Below are positions 1 through 11,420 of a DNA stretch of 64,000 bases, piece after piece. Below the pieces are notes generated by a model. The model was not told the DNA's origin. It searched no databases and saw only the letters and a program-made list of their open reading frames with translations. The translations under genes and the position numbers were made by a program. Numbering within the stretch: position 1 is the first letter of the stretch; each line of letters starts with the position of its first letter. This stretch comes from Heterocephalus glaber (Eukaryota > Chordata > Mammalia > Rodentia > Bathyergidae): assembly GCF_000247695.1 (NCBI RefSeq), contig NW_004624783.1, positions 536,367 to 600,366 on the forward strand, in the 5' to 3' direction.

Positions 1-270
1 CCCTGGACAAAAAACACTCTCGTGGTGTTTTTGTTCTACGAGCCACAGAAGTCTCCCTCTAGCTAATATCTGACAGGAACGGTCCAAAGATTCTGACTGC
101 AATTGTGCACGTGTGTTCAGAATCCCAAATGAAAGGGGAAAATAATTTGTGTTTCAAATGCATTTTTGTTTTTTGTTGGGTGAAGCAGCAAGTATTTTCA
201 TCTAAAGTCTTCAAACAAATAGGCACATTAAAATAGAGACTTTTCAGTTCAACAATCTCCAACCCCCTCA

Positions 271-272
<2 letters not shown>
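1..272. other. Unassigned sequence at left edge
   Basis: No recognisable gene or repeat. The reading frame on the reverse strand across this part is driven by the adjacent AC repeat and shows no family resemblance. Confidence 0.5.

Positions 273-313
<41 letters not shown>
273..313. repeat. (AC)n microsatellite
   Basis: About 20 uninterrupted AC dinucleotides. It is likely length-polymorphic and explains the low-complexity CVCV peptide read on the reverse strand. Confidence 0.97.
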
Positions 314-317
<4 letters not shown>

Positions 318-1367
318 CTTAGTAATGTCCACATACTTGCAGTGTTACATAATAGCAGTGAAAGTATGTGATAATTACATCATGAAAATGAAAGATGATA
401 AGAAGTTATAGATGGCAAAGAGCATATAAATACTCTAAGACAGTGACACTGTATCTTTAAATACTTGCATGCAAAGCCAGCATCAATTGAAGTATATCTT
501 TATTTATATTACCTTAGATTTTAATTTCATTCAATAATCAGTTTTCATTTTGGGTCTTCCAAATCTTTTCAGGCTGAATGTCGCATCGTCTCCTGGAGCC
601 TCTAGATCTGTGTGTATCTGCACTATCTCATTGATCTCTAAAAAGTGACATTGATGCCAACTGCCAGAGCTGGTACCCATGCCATCTGCTAGTGACGTCA
701 CAGGGCAGAGAGAGCCATGTGATCCTCTCTCTTGGGACCTTCATTCTGCACTGATCATCTGGCATCCCTGTAAGTGGGTACCAGCATTCATGCATCAACA
801 CAGAAGGTTAGACTGATAGGGAAAAAATCTGCACCAGCATTTCACATACAGTAGGTGCGTTTCTCCTCGAGCTGCTCCGGTTTCACTGGCAATCTGTAGA
901 AAGAGCTGTGTTAGTGCTCAATTTCGCCCTGCCAACGGTGCAACTGTTAGGTGGTCGTTAATATTCCATTCATTTGCAAGGTGGGCTTTTGTGTGAACCA
1001 GAGGTTTTTGTTGTTGTTGATGATGTCGTTTTGTAAAGATCACCCTCTCCTTTGTGCACCTGGGTACCTGGGAAAGAGAACTGTGAAAAGGAGCTGGGAG
1101 CTGGTCTTGGGATCCTTAACCAAACTGAGATTTGTATCCGAAAACAAGGGTCAGCATGGGGCTCCTTATTTCCTTGTTCTGTTTCGTAACATGTAACTTG
1201 TGGGTGTATGTCTGTGTGTTCTCTTATTAACATATAAGACTTCTGTATCTCTTAGGAATTTGCAATACAATAATAGTTTTTATTGGGATCTATGGGAGAC
1301 AGCCTCAAATGCTCCCCTTCCTACACTTGCTGGTATCTTTCAACAACTTTTTTGGACAGATTATACA
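314..1367. other. Unassigned, mostly unique sequence
   Basis: No gene or confident repeat is visible. The overlapping short frames around 951-1382 on both strands have no signal of a known protein. The notable local site is a perfect CRE palindrome, listed separately. Confidence 0.45.
693..700. promoter_or_regulatory. Perfect CRE palindrome
   Basis: The sequence TGACGTCA is the full palindromic cAMP-response element bound by CREB/ATF proteins. Its CpG has survived in an otherwise CpG-poor, AT-rich setting. No TATA box, CpG island or gene start is seen beside it, so function is inference only. Confidence 0.3.
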
Positions 1368-1368
1368 C

Positions 1369-1411
<43 letters not shown>
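1368..1411. repeat. (GATA)n microsatellite
   Basis: About eleven uninterrupted GATA/ATAG units. Such runs are commonly polymorphic. Confidence 0.97.
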
Positions 1412-3898
1412 AGCCAGAAACACTGCGAGTCCACTCTTAAAGATTTCTAAGTACATACGTAGGTCCTCCATCAAGTCGTAAACTTTACTCTCATTATCCC
1501 CTGTCTCTCCGAGCATCGGCTTGCTTGTTCCTTCTCATTTCATTTCAGATACAATAAACAAAAATGATCATTAGGAGTTTGTCTTTCTCTCCTTGGCATT
1601 CTGCTAAGTATTGTAATCATAGCTTTCCTGTTTTTTGGAGCTTTCTGATATTTTTTCTTTTTCTTCAAAAATTTCTTCCTCATATTTTATTTCCTCTAGA
1701 GAAATATTCATATAAATATTTTCTTTTTCTTACACCAATATCTAGTGGTTTTTTCTCTATCAAGTGTATTTCATACTTTTCCCATACTACCCTCTTTTTG
1801 GATTTTGTTTGTTTGGGGAGGGGTTCTTTCTTTTTTTCTTGTTTTTTGGGTTTTTTTTTTAACAAAACCAGGGTAGTAATGGTTAAACAGAGTTGGCAAA
1901 GCCTTACTAATAAAATGGACTGTGAAGCCAGAAGCAAACTCCACCTTCCTCTTCTTTTTTCTACTCTCCTGCTGCCCTTTTCCCTCAAAATGACTTTATT
2001 TCAGGAATACCTATCTGTAAACTAAAAAGTGAACTTAAAAAAAAATAAAAGTTGAAAAATAAGCAAATAAACACCACTCTTGTTTGACAACTGAGTAATC
2101 TGCCCCTCCGAAGTGAGAGAGTATGCTTTTGGTATTAGGGTAATCCTTGGCAGGCTGCAACTGTGGAGTCTGTGTTAGCATTCCCCTTATAAATCTCATT
2201 TTTTGAAAGGTTTAGAATTCTGCTGCTTTATTGTACTTTGGTTCCAAATTGGCACTAAGGGCCTCAACCCAAATTCAGTTTTGCTCCTCCCATACCCCAC
2301 CCATTTCCACCCTCCTCAAAGAGTTGCTCCACTTTTTCTGGACAGTTCTAGAAAAGATGGGGGAATTAGCAAAAAGAATTATACTGTGGATAATTTGATA
2401 AAAGTGGATGGATACTTTATCTCTCTTAATCAGTAAAAATTTCAGAATAAAAATAAAAATAAGGGTATAACCTCTTAAGTTAAAATAGGTAGGTAGGTTG
2501 GCATGGTTCATGTGCTTTAAAAATTCAGATGTACTAAAGCCATGTAAAAATCTGTAGCTTAAGGATATATTACTGGTAATGAGTATACTAAATATATTTT
2601 GTATAGCTTTTGGTTCAAAAACCTAAACACATTTTTTGTATCAGTACTGAGAATTTCTATACAAAAGTCAAATCCATAATTTTGTTTGTCCTCATATATG
2701 GCTTAATTTTTAAGTGTAAAACAAGCATAAGTATCAGAGTCATGAGCCACAAGGCAGTCAGTGCTGTTATACATATTTTGCATATTATACATATTCTAAA
2801 TTTGCAAAATCTCCAGAAGCTACACTGTATTAAAGATATCACACATATGAAAACAAAAATCCAGAGAAAAAGATGATAGATCAGTAGAAAATTATTACCA
2901 ATGCAGCTCACTGAAAGGATCAGTTTTACACTTTATCTTTGCATGTGCATAAAAATGAAACAGTCGATTGATGGAAACATTTAGACCTGTTCTATTCCTG
3001 CCTTTGAATATAAAAAGAAAACCTTTGGTGGTGACGGGGTCAGAGAACAGAATCTGTTTTCAGGCTTTTGTGACTATTAATCTATTTCTTGGATGTCTTA
3101 GTTTCTTTAAAAAAAAAAAAAGGAAAGAGAAGGGAAAATAAAATGTTGTTATATCAAGATTTAACATGGATTCAGTGTGTTTGTACAATAATCTTTCAAA
3201 ATAAATTTTGTTATGCATTTTCTGCTGTAGTTCTAGGTATGCAAATTCCAACGCTGTTAATATGCGTTCCTACCCTACACCACAGTGGCTGTCCCACTCT
3301 GTTAAGAAAGCATGTTAACACCAGAAATGTATTCTGACTTCCAGGCAGATATTCAGAGCAGAGAGGGTGTGTTATCACCATCTATATAATATGCTTTCTC
3401 ATTTTACAATAAGCACCAAAGTTCATGTCTATAAGTGAATTGGATATTAATTTAACTCATAAGATTTTTGCTTCTGGGGCCCTGAAATTTTACAGATTTT
3501 TAAAAAAAGTCCAATGTCTGTATGTCTGTCTGCCTATTTCTTACTTTCATTGAGTAAATGATCATATTTCACTTTTAGAAATGAGCCAAAGTATATTTAG
3601 ATGTAATTGACTCAGTTGCAAGGCAATAGAAATCAAAAATCCAAACTGAGGCTCAAGTGTTATTATTTTTAGGTTATCCTGCTGGATCCTGTGTTTTAGT
3701 AAATGGGAAAACTGTGGGTTCCCTTTTTTACAGTCCCCTCATAATTGAACAGATTAATGATAGATATTTTTCTCAGCTCTCCCAGGGTATGAGGCAACAA
3801 AATGTAGTCCAGGACAGAATCTGGCAGCAACAGGACCAGAGGTTTTTCTCCAGATAAAGGATACTTCCTTAAATGTTGGAAAATTTCTCTACAGGCTT
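1412..3898. other. Unassigned AT-rich sequence
   Basis: No gene or securely identifiable repeat was seen. The stretch has T-rich patches (about 1796-1862) and an A-rich patch at 2035-2070. The 153-codon frame at 1564-2025 is a phenylalanine- and serine-rich translation of T-rich DNA and has no coding character. Confidence 0.45.
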
Positions 3899-3990
3899 AG
3901 CTTTTCTCTTTTCTTTTCTTTTCTTTTCTTTTCTTTTCCCTTTCTTTCCTCTTCTCTTCTCTTTTTGTTTCTTTTCTCCTTTTTCTTCCA
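3899..3990. repeat. Polypyrimidine (TTTTC)n tract
   Basis: A nearly pure C/T strand for about 90 bases, beginning as TTTTC pentamers and decaying into mixed CTTT/CTTC. The reverse-strand lysine/glutamate-rich frame here is a translation of this tract. Confidence 0.93.
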
Positions 3991-5155
3991 CTCCCTCCAG
4001 CTCATACACAAATGCTTCAGGGTAGGAGCCACAAGCCCTCTGAACAAGCTCAGTGTTAGTTCCTGCACTTTAATTCCAGGATCCCCGTCATCTTGAAATA
4101 GTTTTGTCATCATGGCAGACTATCCAATTTTAGAAAACAACTCGTGGAATTTAAGTGAAAATATTTAAATTGTGATGCAAGACACAAAACATCTTCATTC
4201 CTCTCAAAGTTTTAGAGGGCTTAAATATTAATATAGGTGCTGAACTATTTTGTTTCTATGTACCCATGAAGCTCACTTAAACTAAGCAGATAATCTGGAA
4301 GCAGTACGAGGGCAACATTTGGATTGCTGTTTTAGATTTACCCTGACTAGAGTGATTTGTAAATCATACTGTTGATTATGGGGCTCACAAAGCCCCTCAG
4401 GATTCAGTGTTCAGGTATAGCATTTCCATGAAACAGTTGTAGTCCTTTCCAGAAACACCTTTTATTATTTTTCCCTCATTAAGCATACTTCTATTTACCA
4501 AAATGAACTTACTAAAATCATTTTCTAATTTCTTACTAAATAAAAATATCTCAATCTGCTGATTAGAACTTCTACCAGTAAGAGAAAACTGATATTACTG
4601 AATTGTTATAATCCACTATGAGTAAAGAAATGATGTTTATTAACTTTTGTAATCCTATTATAAGGAAATGTAGTTTCCTTTTGGTTTTAAAATATGATGA
4701 CTGATCGGTTGACTCTGGTTACTATTTTTAATGATACCAAAGTAGACATTATTTTTATTTTCCAATATATGTAATGTAATAGTTGCTTTTAAACATAGAA
4801 CACAGATGCACACTGTGTTTCTCCCCCATTATATTTATCCATGTTGTGAGATTAGAGTGGACATTTTATGCAGGAGATGTTTGAAAAGTTTCATGAAAAC
4901 TGCATGTTGAAAGTCAAGTTTCATGACTCCATGATGAAGCATAGGCTCTTTTGCATGGGGGGGTCCTGGACACATTTCAAGAGGCCCTTGAGCTTCCTGG
5001 GATGATCTGCAAATGTGGCATTGTGTGTGCATATGTGCCTTCTTCTAAAGAATGGCTCTCTGTGTCGGATCCAGAAGTGAAGAAGGACAAAGAGCAGTTT
5101 GACATCTCACTAACCTTGATTCAAATCTTCATCCTGTGTTTTCATGTCTATGTGC
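3991..5155. other. Unassigned sequence
   Basis: No gene or confident repeat seen. The frame beginning at 4951 runs into the ATTC repeat and L2-like sequence and does not resemble a known protein. Confidence 0.4.
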
Positions 5156-5159
5156 CCTG

Positions 5160-5184
5160 CATTCATTCATTCATTCACTCATTC
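5160..5184. repeat. Short (ATTC)n repeat
   Basis: About six ATTC units followed by a CAGCAAAGGTTTACTGAGGGCC-like sequence, which resembles the terminal part of old mammalian LINE repeats in reverse orientation. Confidence 0.7.
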
Positions 5185-5429
5185 AGCAAAGGTTTACTGA
5201 GGGCCTACTCTGGAGCCATTCTTGGCTTCTTTTTGTGCTTTTTCCAACAGTCAATGTCAGCAACTTCTTTCAGTTATATCTTAAAATTATACCTAGACAC
5301 TGATTGCTTTTCAGTCACTCTGTATTCCTCCTCTGGTCCAAACCACCACCACCCTTCACCTGGCCTAAAGGGTACATGGGCTTTCCCTTTCGGCCCCTGA
5401 TGATCCACGAATCGTTTAGGATGGGAACT

Positions 5430-5875
5430 GGGCTGTGTTCTACTCTCAAAGCCCTCCACTGGCTCCTTCTTCCCCACAGGGCAGGAGCCAGATTTCCAAT
5501 GTTATCTCTTGCTGCCCTCCTGGGACTCCCCTCATTCAGCTCCAGCCTTGCTGGCCTTGTATGCAAGACACTAGAATCCTTGCGTCACTGCATTTAACTT
5601 CTACTTGCAAATGTCTTCCTAGATAGCCTTCTGGTTCATTTTCATGTCCTCCAAGTCTCTGCTCAAATGTCTCAGCTCAGAGAGGTCTTCCCTGACCACT
5701 GTAATTTATATTATCCACCTATCCCTACTCTTCCTTCCACCCACCTTCTTGATTTGCTTTTCTCCACAGCAGTGACCATTTTCCAACACAGATACTAATT
5801 CAGTGTGTGTAGTAATCAATAGCTGCAGTGCCTGCACATGACAGGCAAAAAGAATGGACTTGTTGAATGAAGAAG
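5430..5875 (+). repeat. L2 LINE fragment
   Basis: The order of phrases is that of the L2 3' end: a 'ctcaaatgtct...agagaggtcttccctgacca' stretch (5665-5698), then 'ctccacagcagtgacca', then a terminal 'ttgttgaatgaagaag' (5858-5873) matching the usual ttgttgaatgaatg tail. The copy is old, without flanking duplications that can be seen. Confidence 0.65.
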
Positions 5876-6264
5876 TTGCCTCCATGCACTGGGGTAATAA
5901 GAACCACTCAATAGAAAGTACAACTGCCGTGGCAAAACTACAGGGGAGTTTACAGTCTAGAGAGACAGGCAGACAGACAACAAGCAGATGAGCACCTATG
6001 TGGATTTATCCATTAGAGGTTAAGAGAAAAATGAGAAGATCTATTGATTAGTGTAAGTGGGAATCTCATTGTGTGTCATCCTTTAAGGCATGATATGAAG
6101 GAAATGGCAGAGCCAGGGCAGATGTGAAGTGCCCAGCATTTGGTGAAGACCAGCAGCAGCACAAGAGGGAGACTGAGGACATGTATAGTGTCATATTTGA
6201 GACCTAACCCCAAAGGAAACCATCAAAACACATAAAACAGTTGGATTTGAAAAGTTCACTCTAG
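5876..6264. other. Unassigned, with old-repeat flavour
   Basis: Around 5945-6170 the phrases 'gagtttacagtctagagagacaggcagacag' in part and 'gaccagcagcagcacaag' recall very old mammalian interspersed repeats, but I cannot name the family. Confidence 0.35.
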
Positions 6265-6362
6265 AGTTGGGGTGTAGCTCAGTGATAGAGCATTGTGCTT
6301 AGCATACATGAGGCCTTGCATCCCTTCCCCAGCACCAAAGTAACTAAATGAATAAACAAATT
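6265..6362 (+). mobile_element. ID-type SINE
   Basis: A tRNA-derived SINE: 'gttggggtgtagctcagtg' contains the A-box-like promoter, followed by 'gagcattgtgcttagcat' and 'cagcaccaaa' at the end of the body, then an A-rich tail. The B box is degenerate ('gcatccc' for 'gttcgatcc'), so this is an old copy. Confidence 0.8.
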
Positions 6363-7759
6363 AGTAAGATAAGATCATTAGCTCACACTTTTCCCTATCT
6401 TTTCTCTCTACAACCTACCATGAAAAATAAAGGTTCAACTGTTTCTTTAGCCCTTCATTTCCTTATGACAACTACTATGCCACATATGTTTTATTAAATG
6501 GATATGTGTATACTTTTCTCTGGTTAATCTGGCTTTTTTATGGGGTCTCATCTATGAGCTTGGGGTGGGTAGAGAAAAATATATTTCTCTTCACTTACAG
6601 TAGCTACAAAGCCTAGACAATGAGCAGAGCAACAGGTAGGGTGGGGGGCAACTGTGTCCCAGTAGAAGTATTGGAAAGGGAAAGAAGAGAAGGCACAGAA
6701 ATATGTTTTGGTGAAAGAACCAACAGAATTTATTGAATGAGGGGGTATGGACTGGTATGGCAAAGTTATTTGATCTCTGGGTATGATGAAGAGGAGGATG
6801 GTGCTGATGAAAATTGACAAATCCTCTTTCACAGGCTGTGTGGCCAGCATCAGGGTAAGGGCATCACAAACATCATTCCTTCTGGAGTAAGGCAGACATG
6901 GCTGTCTGCATGGTAGAGGTAATGAAACTGTGGCACAAAGACCTAAACAAATGTACCCATAATGCTCACATTTTAAATTTTCCAAATCTCATTTGGACCT
7001 AGGTCTGTCTGAATCCAAATCCTACCTTCATAACTACTACACTTTGCTACCTTCATAATTAAATAAGCAAATATCAATTAGGATTGATTCTTGTATAAAA
7101 TTAATATCGAAAGAATAATAAATATTAGATGAAATAGAAAGACCTAACTGTGAGCCTATTTACAAAATGAAATATTATATCAATAACTTAATGTTTTTGC
7201 TTCACTTTTATCTTTTAGGTCAATGTGCATAGGTAAGTCACATATTGTTAGGTGGGGAAAACTTGTACAGCTATGAGAGCAATCCTCATGACAGGCTCCT
7301 TTTTCCTCAGAGGAGTCAAAGGCTGAGTTGTTCATTTAGTCTTTCATTCTTTTTCAGTCATTTAACAAAACACTTTTCCTGTGTTGCTACTCTAGACATT
7401 ATGGAGGGGAAATGGAGGAAAATACCAAAGTCACAGATCTCAAGGAATTAGAGTTGAATCAGGCACATAAAATACAGCCATGACCCTCTAACTTAACACA
7501 GTGTGAGCTCACTGTGATGAAAGCAGTCATTGTTATGAGATGAAAAAATCAGTTGAGTAGAATTTGTATGCGGAGGAACTTTGATTTTCTTTACTTTTAT
7601 TTGAAATGTAAAGAATTTGATAAATACAACAGTGAGTCTACAGCTGATTTAATTTTGACAAACTGAATGCATCTGTGTAATAAGATCTGGAACAAGAAAC
7701 AGAACATTTACACCTCTGTAGAAGCCTTTTTTTTCTGCCCTTTCCACCCTCTGCCCCAA
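6363..7759. other. Unassigned sequence
   Basis: No gene seen. The 145-codon reverse-strand frame at 6548-6985 lacks any recognisable domain or exon boundary and is judged non-coding. The 7310-7520 part has the look of a very old unnamed repeat. Confidence 0.4.
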
Positions 7760-8115
7760 AGAAATCACTGTCCTGACTTCTAACAGCACTGATTATTTTT
7801 GTCCATTTTGTATATAATAGAAACAGAATCATTCAGTATACACTTTTCGGAGTCTGGCTTCTTTTTCTCAGTATCTTATTTGTGCAGTTTGCCCATGTTG
7901 TTGCATGTACTTTTAGGGCCTTTATTCTTACTGCTGTATAATACTCCATTGTGTGACTACTCTAATTTGTTTCTCCATTCTATTGTTGATGAGCATTTGG
8001 ATAGTTTCTAGTTTGGGACTACAATAAGTATTACTGTTCTAGTCAATATAATTTGGTGAACATATGTATATTATGTATATCCCATTCCTAAGTGTATATC
8101 TAATAGTGCATACAA
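7760..8115 (-). mobile_element. Old L1 3' end fragment (L1M-like)
   Basis: On the plus strand it reads 'tactccattgtgtgac', 'ttgatgagcatttggatag' and 'gtgaacatatgtata', the reverse complement of old mammalian L1 3' regions. The element is therefore in reverse orientation and strongly decayed. Confidence 0.65.
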
Positions 8116-8142
8116 ATGTTCAACATATACAATTTAAAAAAA

Positions 8143-8262
8143 AATTAGCTGGGTGTATTTATGCATGCCTGCAATCTCAGTGCTAGGAAGCTCAAGGATT
8201 ATGAGTTCAAGACTGACTAGACTACACAGTGAGACCCTGTCTCAAAAGCACAGAGAAAAAAA
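8143..8262 (+). mobile_element. B1-type SINE
   Basis: A 7SL-derived monomer: 'attagctgggtgtatttatgcatgcctgcaatctcag' in order, then 'gagttcaagactgac', then 'acagtgagaccctgtctcaaaa' and an A-rich tail. It lies within or beside the old L1 fragment. Confidence 0.85.
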
Positions 8263-8559
8263 ATTTTAGAATGGTACATTTCTAATCCTTATTAATTATC
8301 TACTTAACAGCCATCTACTAAGTCATTGCACAAGATCAGTAAAATTCTCTAAAAGCTGTGGAGTCATAGAATCTAATCAACAAGTGTATAGATTACTAAT
8401 CTACAAATACTTGCTGAATGATTTCTGTGCATCAGGCTGCTGTATTTGATGTTGGAGGAAGAGAGAAAGAAACACAGTCTCTTCACTCAAGTAGTCTTGA
8501 GTCCTGGTGAGGAAGTAGGATGAAAGCACTAGAAATGCTGAGATGCATGAAGACATGAA
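8263..8559. other. Unassigned, possible old repeat
   Basis: Phrases such as 'gtgcatcaggctgctg' and 'agtcctggtgaggaagta' resemble a very old mammalian repeat of the 'gtgccaggcactgt' kind. I cannot assign the family. Confidence 0.3.
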
Positions 8560-8573
8560 GACACACAGTGGTG

Positions 8574-8662
8574 GGCTGGGGACTTAGCTCAGTGGTTCCT
8601 CCACCTGCCCCACAAGTGCAAGGACCCGCGTTCGATCCCCAGTACCAGAAAAAAACCAAAAA
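8574..8662 (+). mobile_element. ID-type SINE with target duplication
   Basis: The body begins 'ggctggggacttagctcag' with an A box and has an intact B box 'gttcgatcc' near 8631. It ends 'agtaccag' plus an A-rich tail. It is flanked by a 14-bp duplication with one mismatch, gacacacagtggtg at 8560-8573 and gatacacagtggtg at 8663-8676. Low divergence suggests a fairly recent insertion. Confidence 0.93.
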
Positions 8663-8835
8663 GATACACAGTGGTGAGGAGTTTCAAACAATGAATATGT
8701 GCTTTGATTATTGGACACCTTTTAGGAAGACAATGCAAACCTAAGACTATGCAGTGTTTCTACCTAGAACATGTTTCAGAATAAGTGAAGAGTTCTTTAG
8801 AGGAATTGTAAGTTTTCAAATACTATTGCTAAATT

Positions 8836-8932
8836 ATTATTATTACTTTTTTTGTTGTTCCAGGAATCAAACTCAGGACCTTGCACTTTCCAGGTAGGTA
8901 CAGGTACCACTGTGCTACATCCCGGCCCTTGA
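8836..8932 (-). mobile_element. ID-type SINE, reverse
   Basis: On the plus strand it starts with a T-rich run and reads 'ggaatcaaactcaggacc', 'ttgcactttccaggtagg' and 'ccactgtgctacatcccggcc', the reverse complement of the ID body. The B-box complement is 'ggaatcaaac'. Confidence 0.85.
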
Positions 8933-9045
8933 GTAAATTATTAAGACAAATATTTGTTCAATATTAATATTAAGACTAATTTTAAATGCTTTTGTGCTAG
9001 ATTTTGTGTATATATCTCACAAAGCTGTATATTTTATACACAAGT

Positions 9046-9245
9046 ACACAGTGTAGTGGTTAAGACATGACATTAAGTTAAGGCATGGGAGTCTGATGAC
9101 CCCCTGATTAGGCCATACTCTAGCTAGATAGCTCTAGGTAAGATTTCTATGTTTGAGTTTATCTATTTGCCATATGGAGATAATTGTATTCTTACATCAT
9201 AGGTTGTTAGATGTAAAGTGCTTGTAACAATATCTGGTTTGTAGC
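9046..9245 (+). repeat. MIR SINE
   Basis: The phrase 'agtgtagtggttaagacatga' matches the MIR 5' region, followed further on by 'tttatctatttgccatatgg' and 'taaagtgcttgtaacaatat', the order of the MIR core and 3' region. It is an ancient copy with many changes. Confidence 0.75.
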
Positions 9246-9248
9246 AAG

Positions 9249-9652
9249 TGTATTAGTTTGTTTTCCATTGCTATTACAAAATACATGAGGCTGGATACTT
9301 ACAAAGAAACAAGGTTAGTTTAGCTCAAAGTATTGAAGGGTTAAAAATTCAAAAAGCATGGTGCCAGCACTGGATGGTGGGTGGCACATGGGGAGAGTGC
9401 ATGTTGGAAGAAAAGATATTGCCAGACAGGAAGCCAGAGCACGATTCAGGGGTCAGGCTTGCTCTTATAACAATTTGCTCTGATGAGAACCAACACAGGA
9501 CCCACAAGAACTGCCTAAATCCCATCTATGGGCAGCATCCTCAATGAACCAATTATCTACTACCAGGTCCCACTTCCTCAACACCACCACACTGAAGACA
9601 AATCCTCCAACACATGAGACCTTGGAGGACAAACCACATCCAAACCTTAGCA
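9249..9652 (-). mobile_element. MaLR-type solo LTR, reverse
   Basis: It opens 'tgtattagtttgttttccattgc' in reverse orientation and closes 'caaaccttagca', with the central 'taccaggtcccacttcct' box typical of MaLR LTRs read backwards. The reverse-strand frames inside it (9465-9765) are translations of the LTR. No internal retroviral sequence is seen, so this is a solo LTR. Confidence 0.8.
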
Positions 9653-10763
9653 ATAAGAATTGTGCTATTTGATGGATTATTTAAAATAAAAATCAATGTA
9701 GTTTGGGAGAGTTGAGTATAAAATATGGAAAAATTTCTCAACTGCTTCTCATTTTTTGTAGTCATGTCTACAACAATGTCCTCTGGTTATTCAAGCATTC
9801 TAGCTATAGGTGGAAGGGTACTTATTATAATATAGATAAAATAAATTATTCTGAAATTAGTCTACACTTCTGCTTGCAATTTTAGCATCTTGGGCAGGAA
9901 ATATAGCAACCTCTCCAGGACAAATAGCTTCTCTTTGAAGGCTGAATCAGGCTATAGATCTTTCAAGAACTTGAACTTCTTTGTGTGTGCCCCAATTTTT
10001 TCCTAAAAAATCACTCAAGTCTTTGTTCTTTGTCTCTACCTACTTTTTAATCTCTTGGTGGCTTTGATGAGACAAATACACTGCACATCCAGAAAATAAC
10101 AGAAAGCATTTTCAGGTTTAATGTTTACACGATTGCAGACATGAGCCAGTGAAGTGAGTTTGGAAACCAAAGCATTAGGTTGAAAGGCTAACCTTACTGA
10201 AGCCACAGATTCCAATGCAAAAAGGCATGAGCCAGTCATTCCCAAAGGAATGCATTTCTTTTACCCGGAATCTTCCATATCCAGGTAGATCTTGCAACCC
10301 CTAAGATTGTTATTTTTAAACAAGTAATTGTTTATACATATAGGAATAAAATAAGCAGCTAATTCTAGGCAAAATGCAAAAGACCATATCATTATGTGTC
10401 TTTTACTATTTTGGACTTCTGGTTGGTTTGCTCTGTTTTGTTGGCAAATCTCATCTAATTACAATATATTTTTCATTTGTGTTTTAAAATAGCAATCCTA
10501 ACCCACTGTTATTACAACATATGTGGTAAGTTGTTGTTCCTAGGGTGGTGATAAATTTGAGATGATCCATTCACATCCTCATGGGTTGGAATTAATCTTT
10601 CTCTTCTGATTTCCCACTACACTTTGTGCTTCTATTAGTGTGCTTAGCATAATTTGCTTTGTAGTGTAGCTATTTGTGAATGCATCTGTCTCCCCCATTA
10701 GATTGTGAGAACAAAAACTATCTTAGATTTATGTTTGTTTCATTTTGACTTGTAGTACTTACA
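9653..10763. other. Unassigned, largely unique
   Basis: No gene or repeat recognised. At 10140-10270 there are TEAD-like 'ggaatgc' and 'cattcc' motifs in a stretch that could be conserved, but motif content alone is weak evidence. Confidence 0.35.
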
Positions 10764-10786
10764 TCACACACACACACACACACAGA
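10764..10786. repeat. Short (CA)n repeat
   Basis: About ten CA dinucleotides. Confidence 0.9.
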
Positions 10787-10869
10787 TGTGCACAGTAGAA
10801 ATTCAATATATATTAATGGTAAAATTGAAGTGATCAATTGCTCATAGGATATTTGTTACCAAACACCTT

Positions 10870-11420
10870 AGAGCAATGAGGGCCATCTGTCAATCAAAGC
10901 TGTGATCTTTGCCTCATTAACACCATGGCTAAGCATTGAAGTAATAAGTCTATGACAAAGAGCTTCATGTCCTACATAGCGTAAGTTAGATTGTAGATTA
11001 TATAATTTCTTTAACAGTTAAAAAATCCTTTGGAAGACAAGAGGCTACCTAGCAGCAATAAGAGCCCATAGCTTTGTACTGTCTGCATTGGAAGGGTGAT
11101 CCCAGCACTCTCCCTACTAATTTCTTTATTTTTTATCCAAAAAGGCTGCTGTATATCCTTCAAAAGCTAGAGTAACTTTTTCACTGAGCAGTTTTGCATT
11201 GTTTTTTGGTCAACACTACTGATACGAGATTCAGTTTAAGATAGTGACATGTGGTTTTGTATTCTCTTATTAGCCAGTGCCCCTTTCTGGAGAAAATCTA
11301 TCAATATTCTTTCAATTCAAAATTTAAACATTCCCTCGGCAGATTTCCTACCATCAGCACGATGTGAGTGGCTTGGTAATGGTGAAAATAATTCACATTA
11401 GACTGACTCTACTTTTTCCA
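10870..11420. promoter_or_regulatory. Candidate conserved non-coding element
   Basis: Free of recognisable repeats. It contains CTGTCAATCA at 10887-10896, a full PBX-MEIS/PREP type site on the reverse strand, overlapped by ATCAAAG (10893-10899, TCF/LEF type) and followed by GATCTTTG at 10904-10911 (a TCF/LEF site in the other orientation). Such clustering is typical of developmental enhancers. Conservation itself cannot be seen from one genome. Confidence 0.35.

Noticed and set aside
1368..1411. Regular direct repeats that could suggest a CRISPR array
   Set aside because: The units are 4-base microsatellite repeats without spacers, and the DNA is a vertebrate genome.
1564..2025. 153-codon plus-strand frame
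   Set aside because: It is a translation of T-rich DNA, rich in F, S and L, with no domain, no splice context and an opposite-strand frame of similar length.
4951..5400. 149-codon plus-strand frame
   Set aside because: It passes through an ATTC repeat and old LINE-like sequence, with competing frames on both strands.
8574..8662. Possible tRNA gene (A and B boxes present)
   Set aside because: The body is an ID SINE with an A-rich tail and target duplication. It lacks a full cloverleaf with paired acceptor stem.
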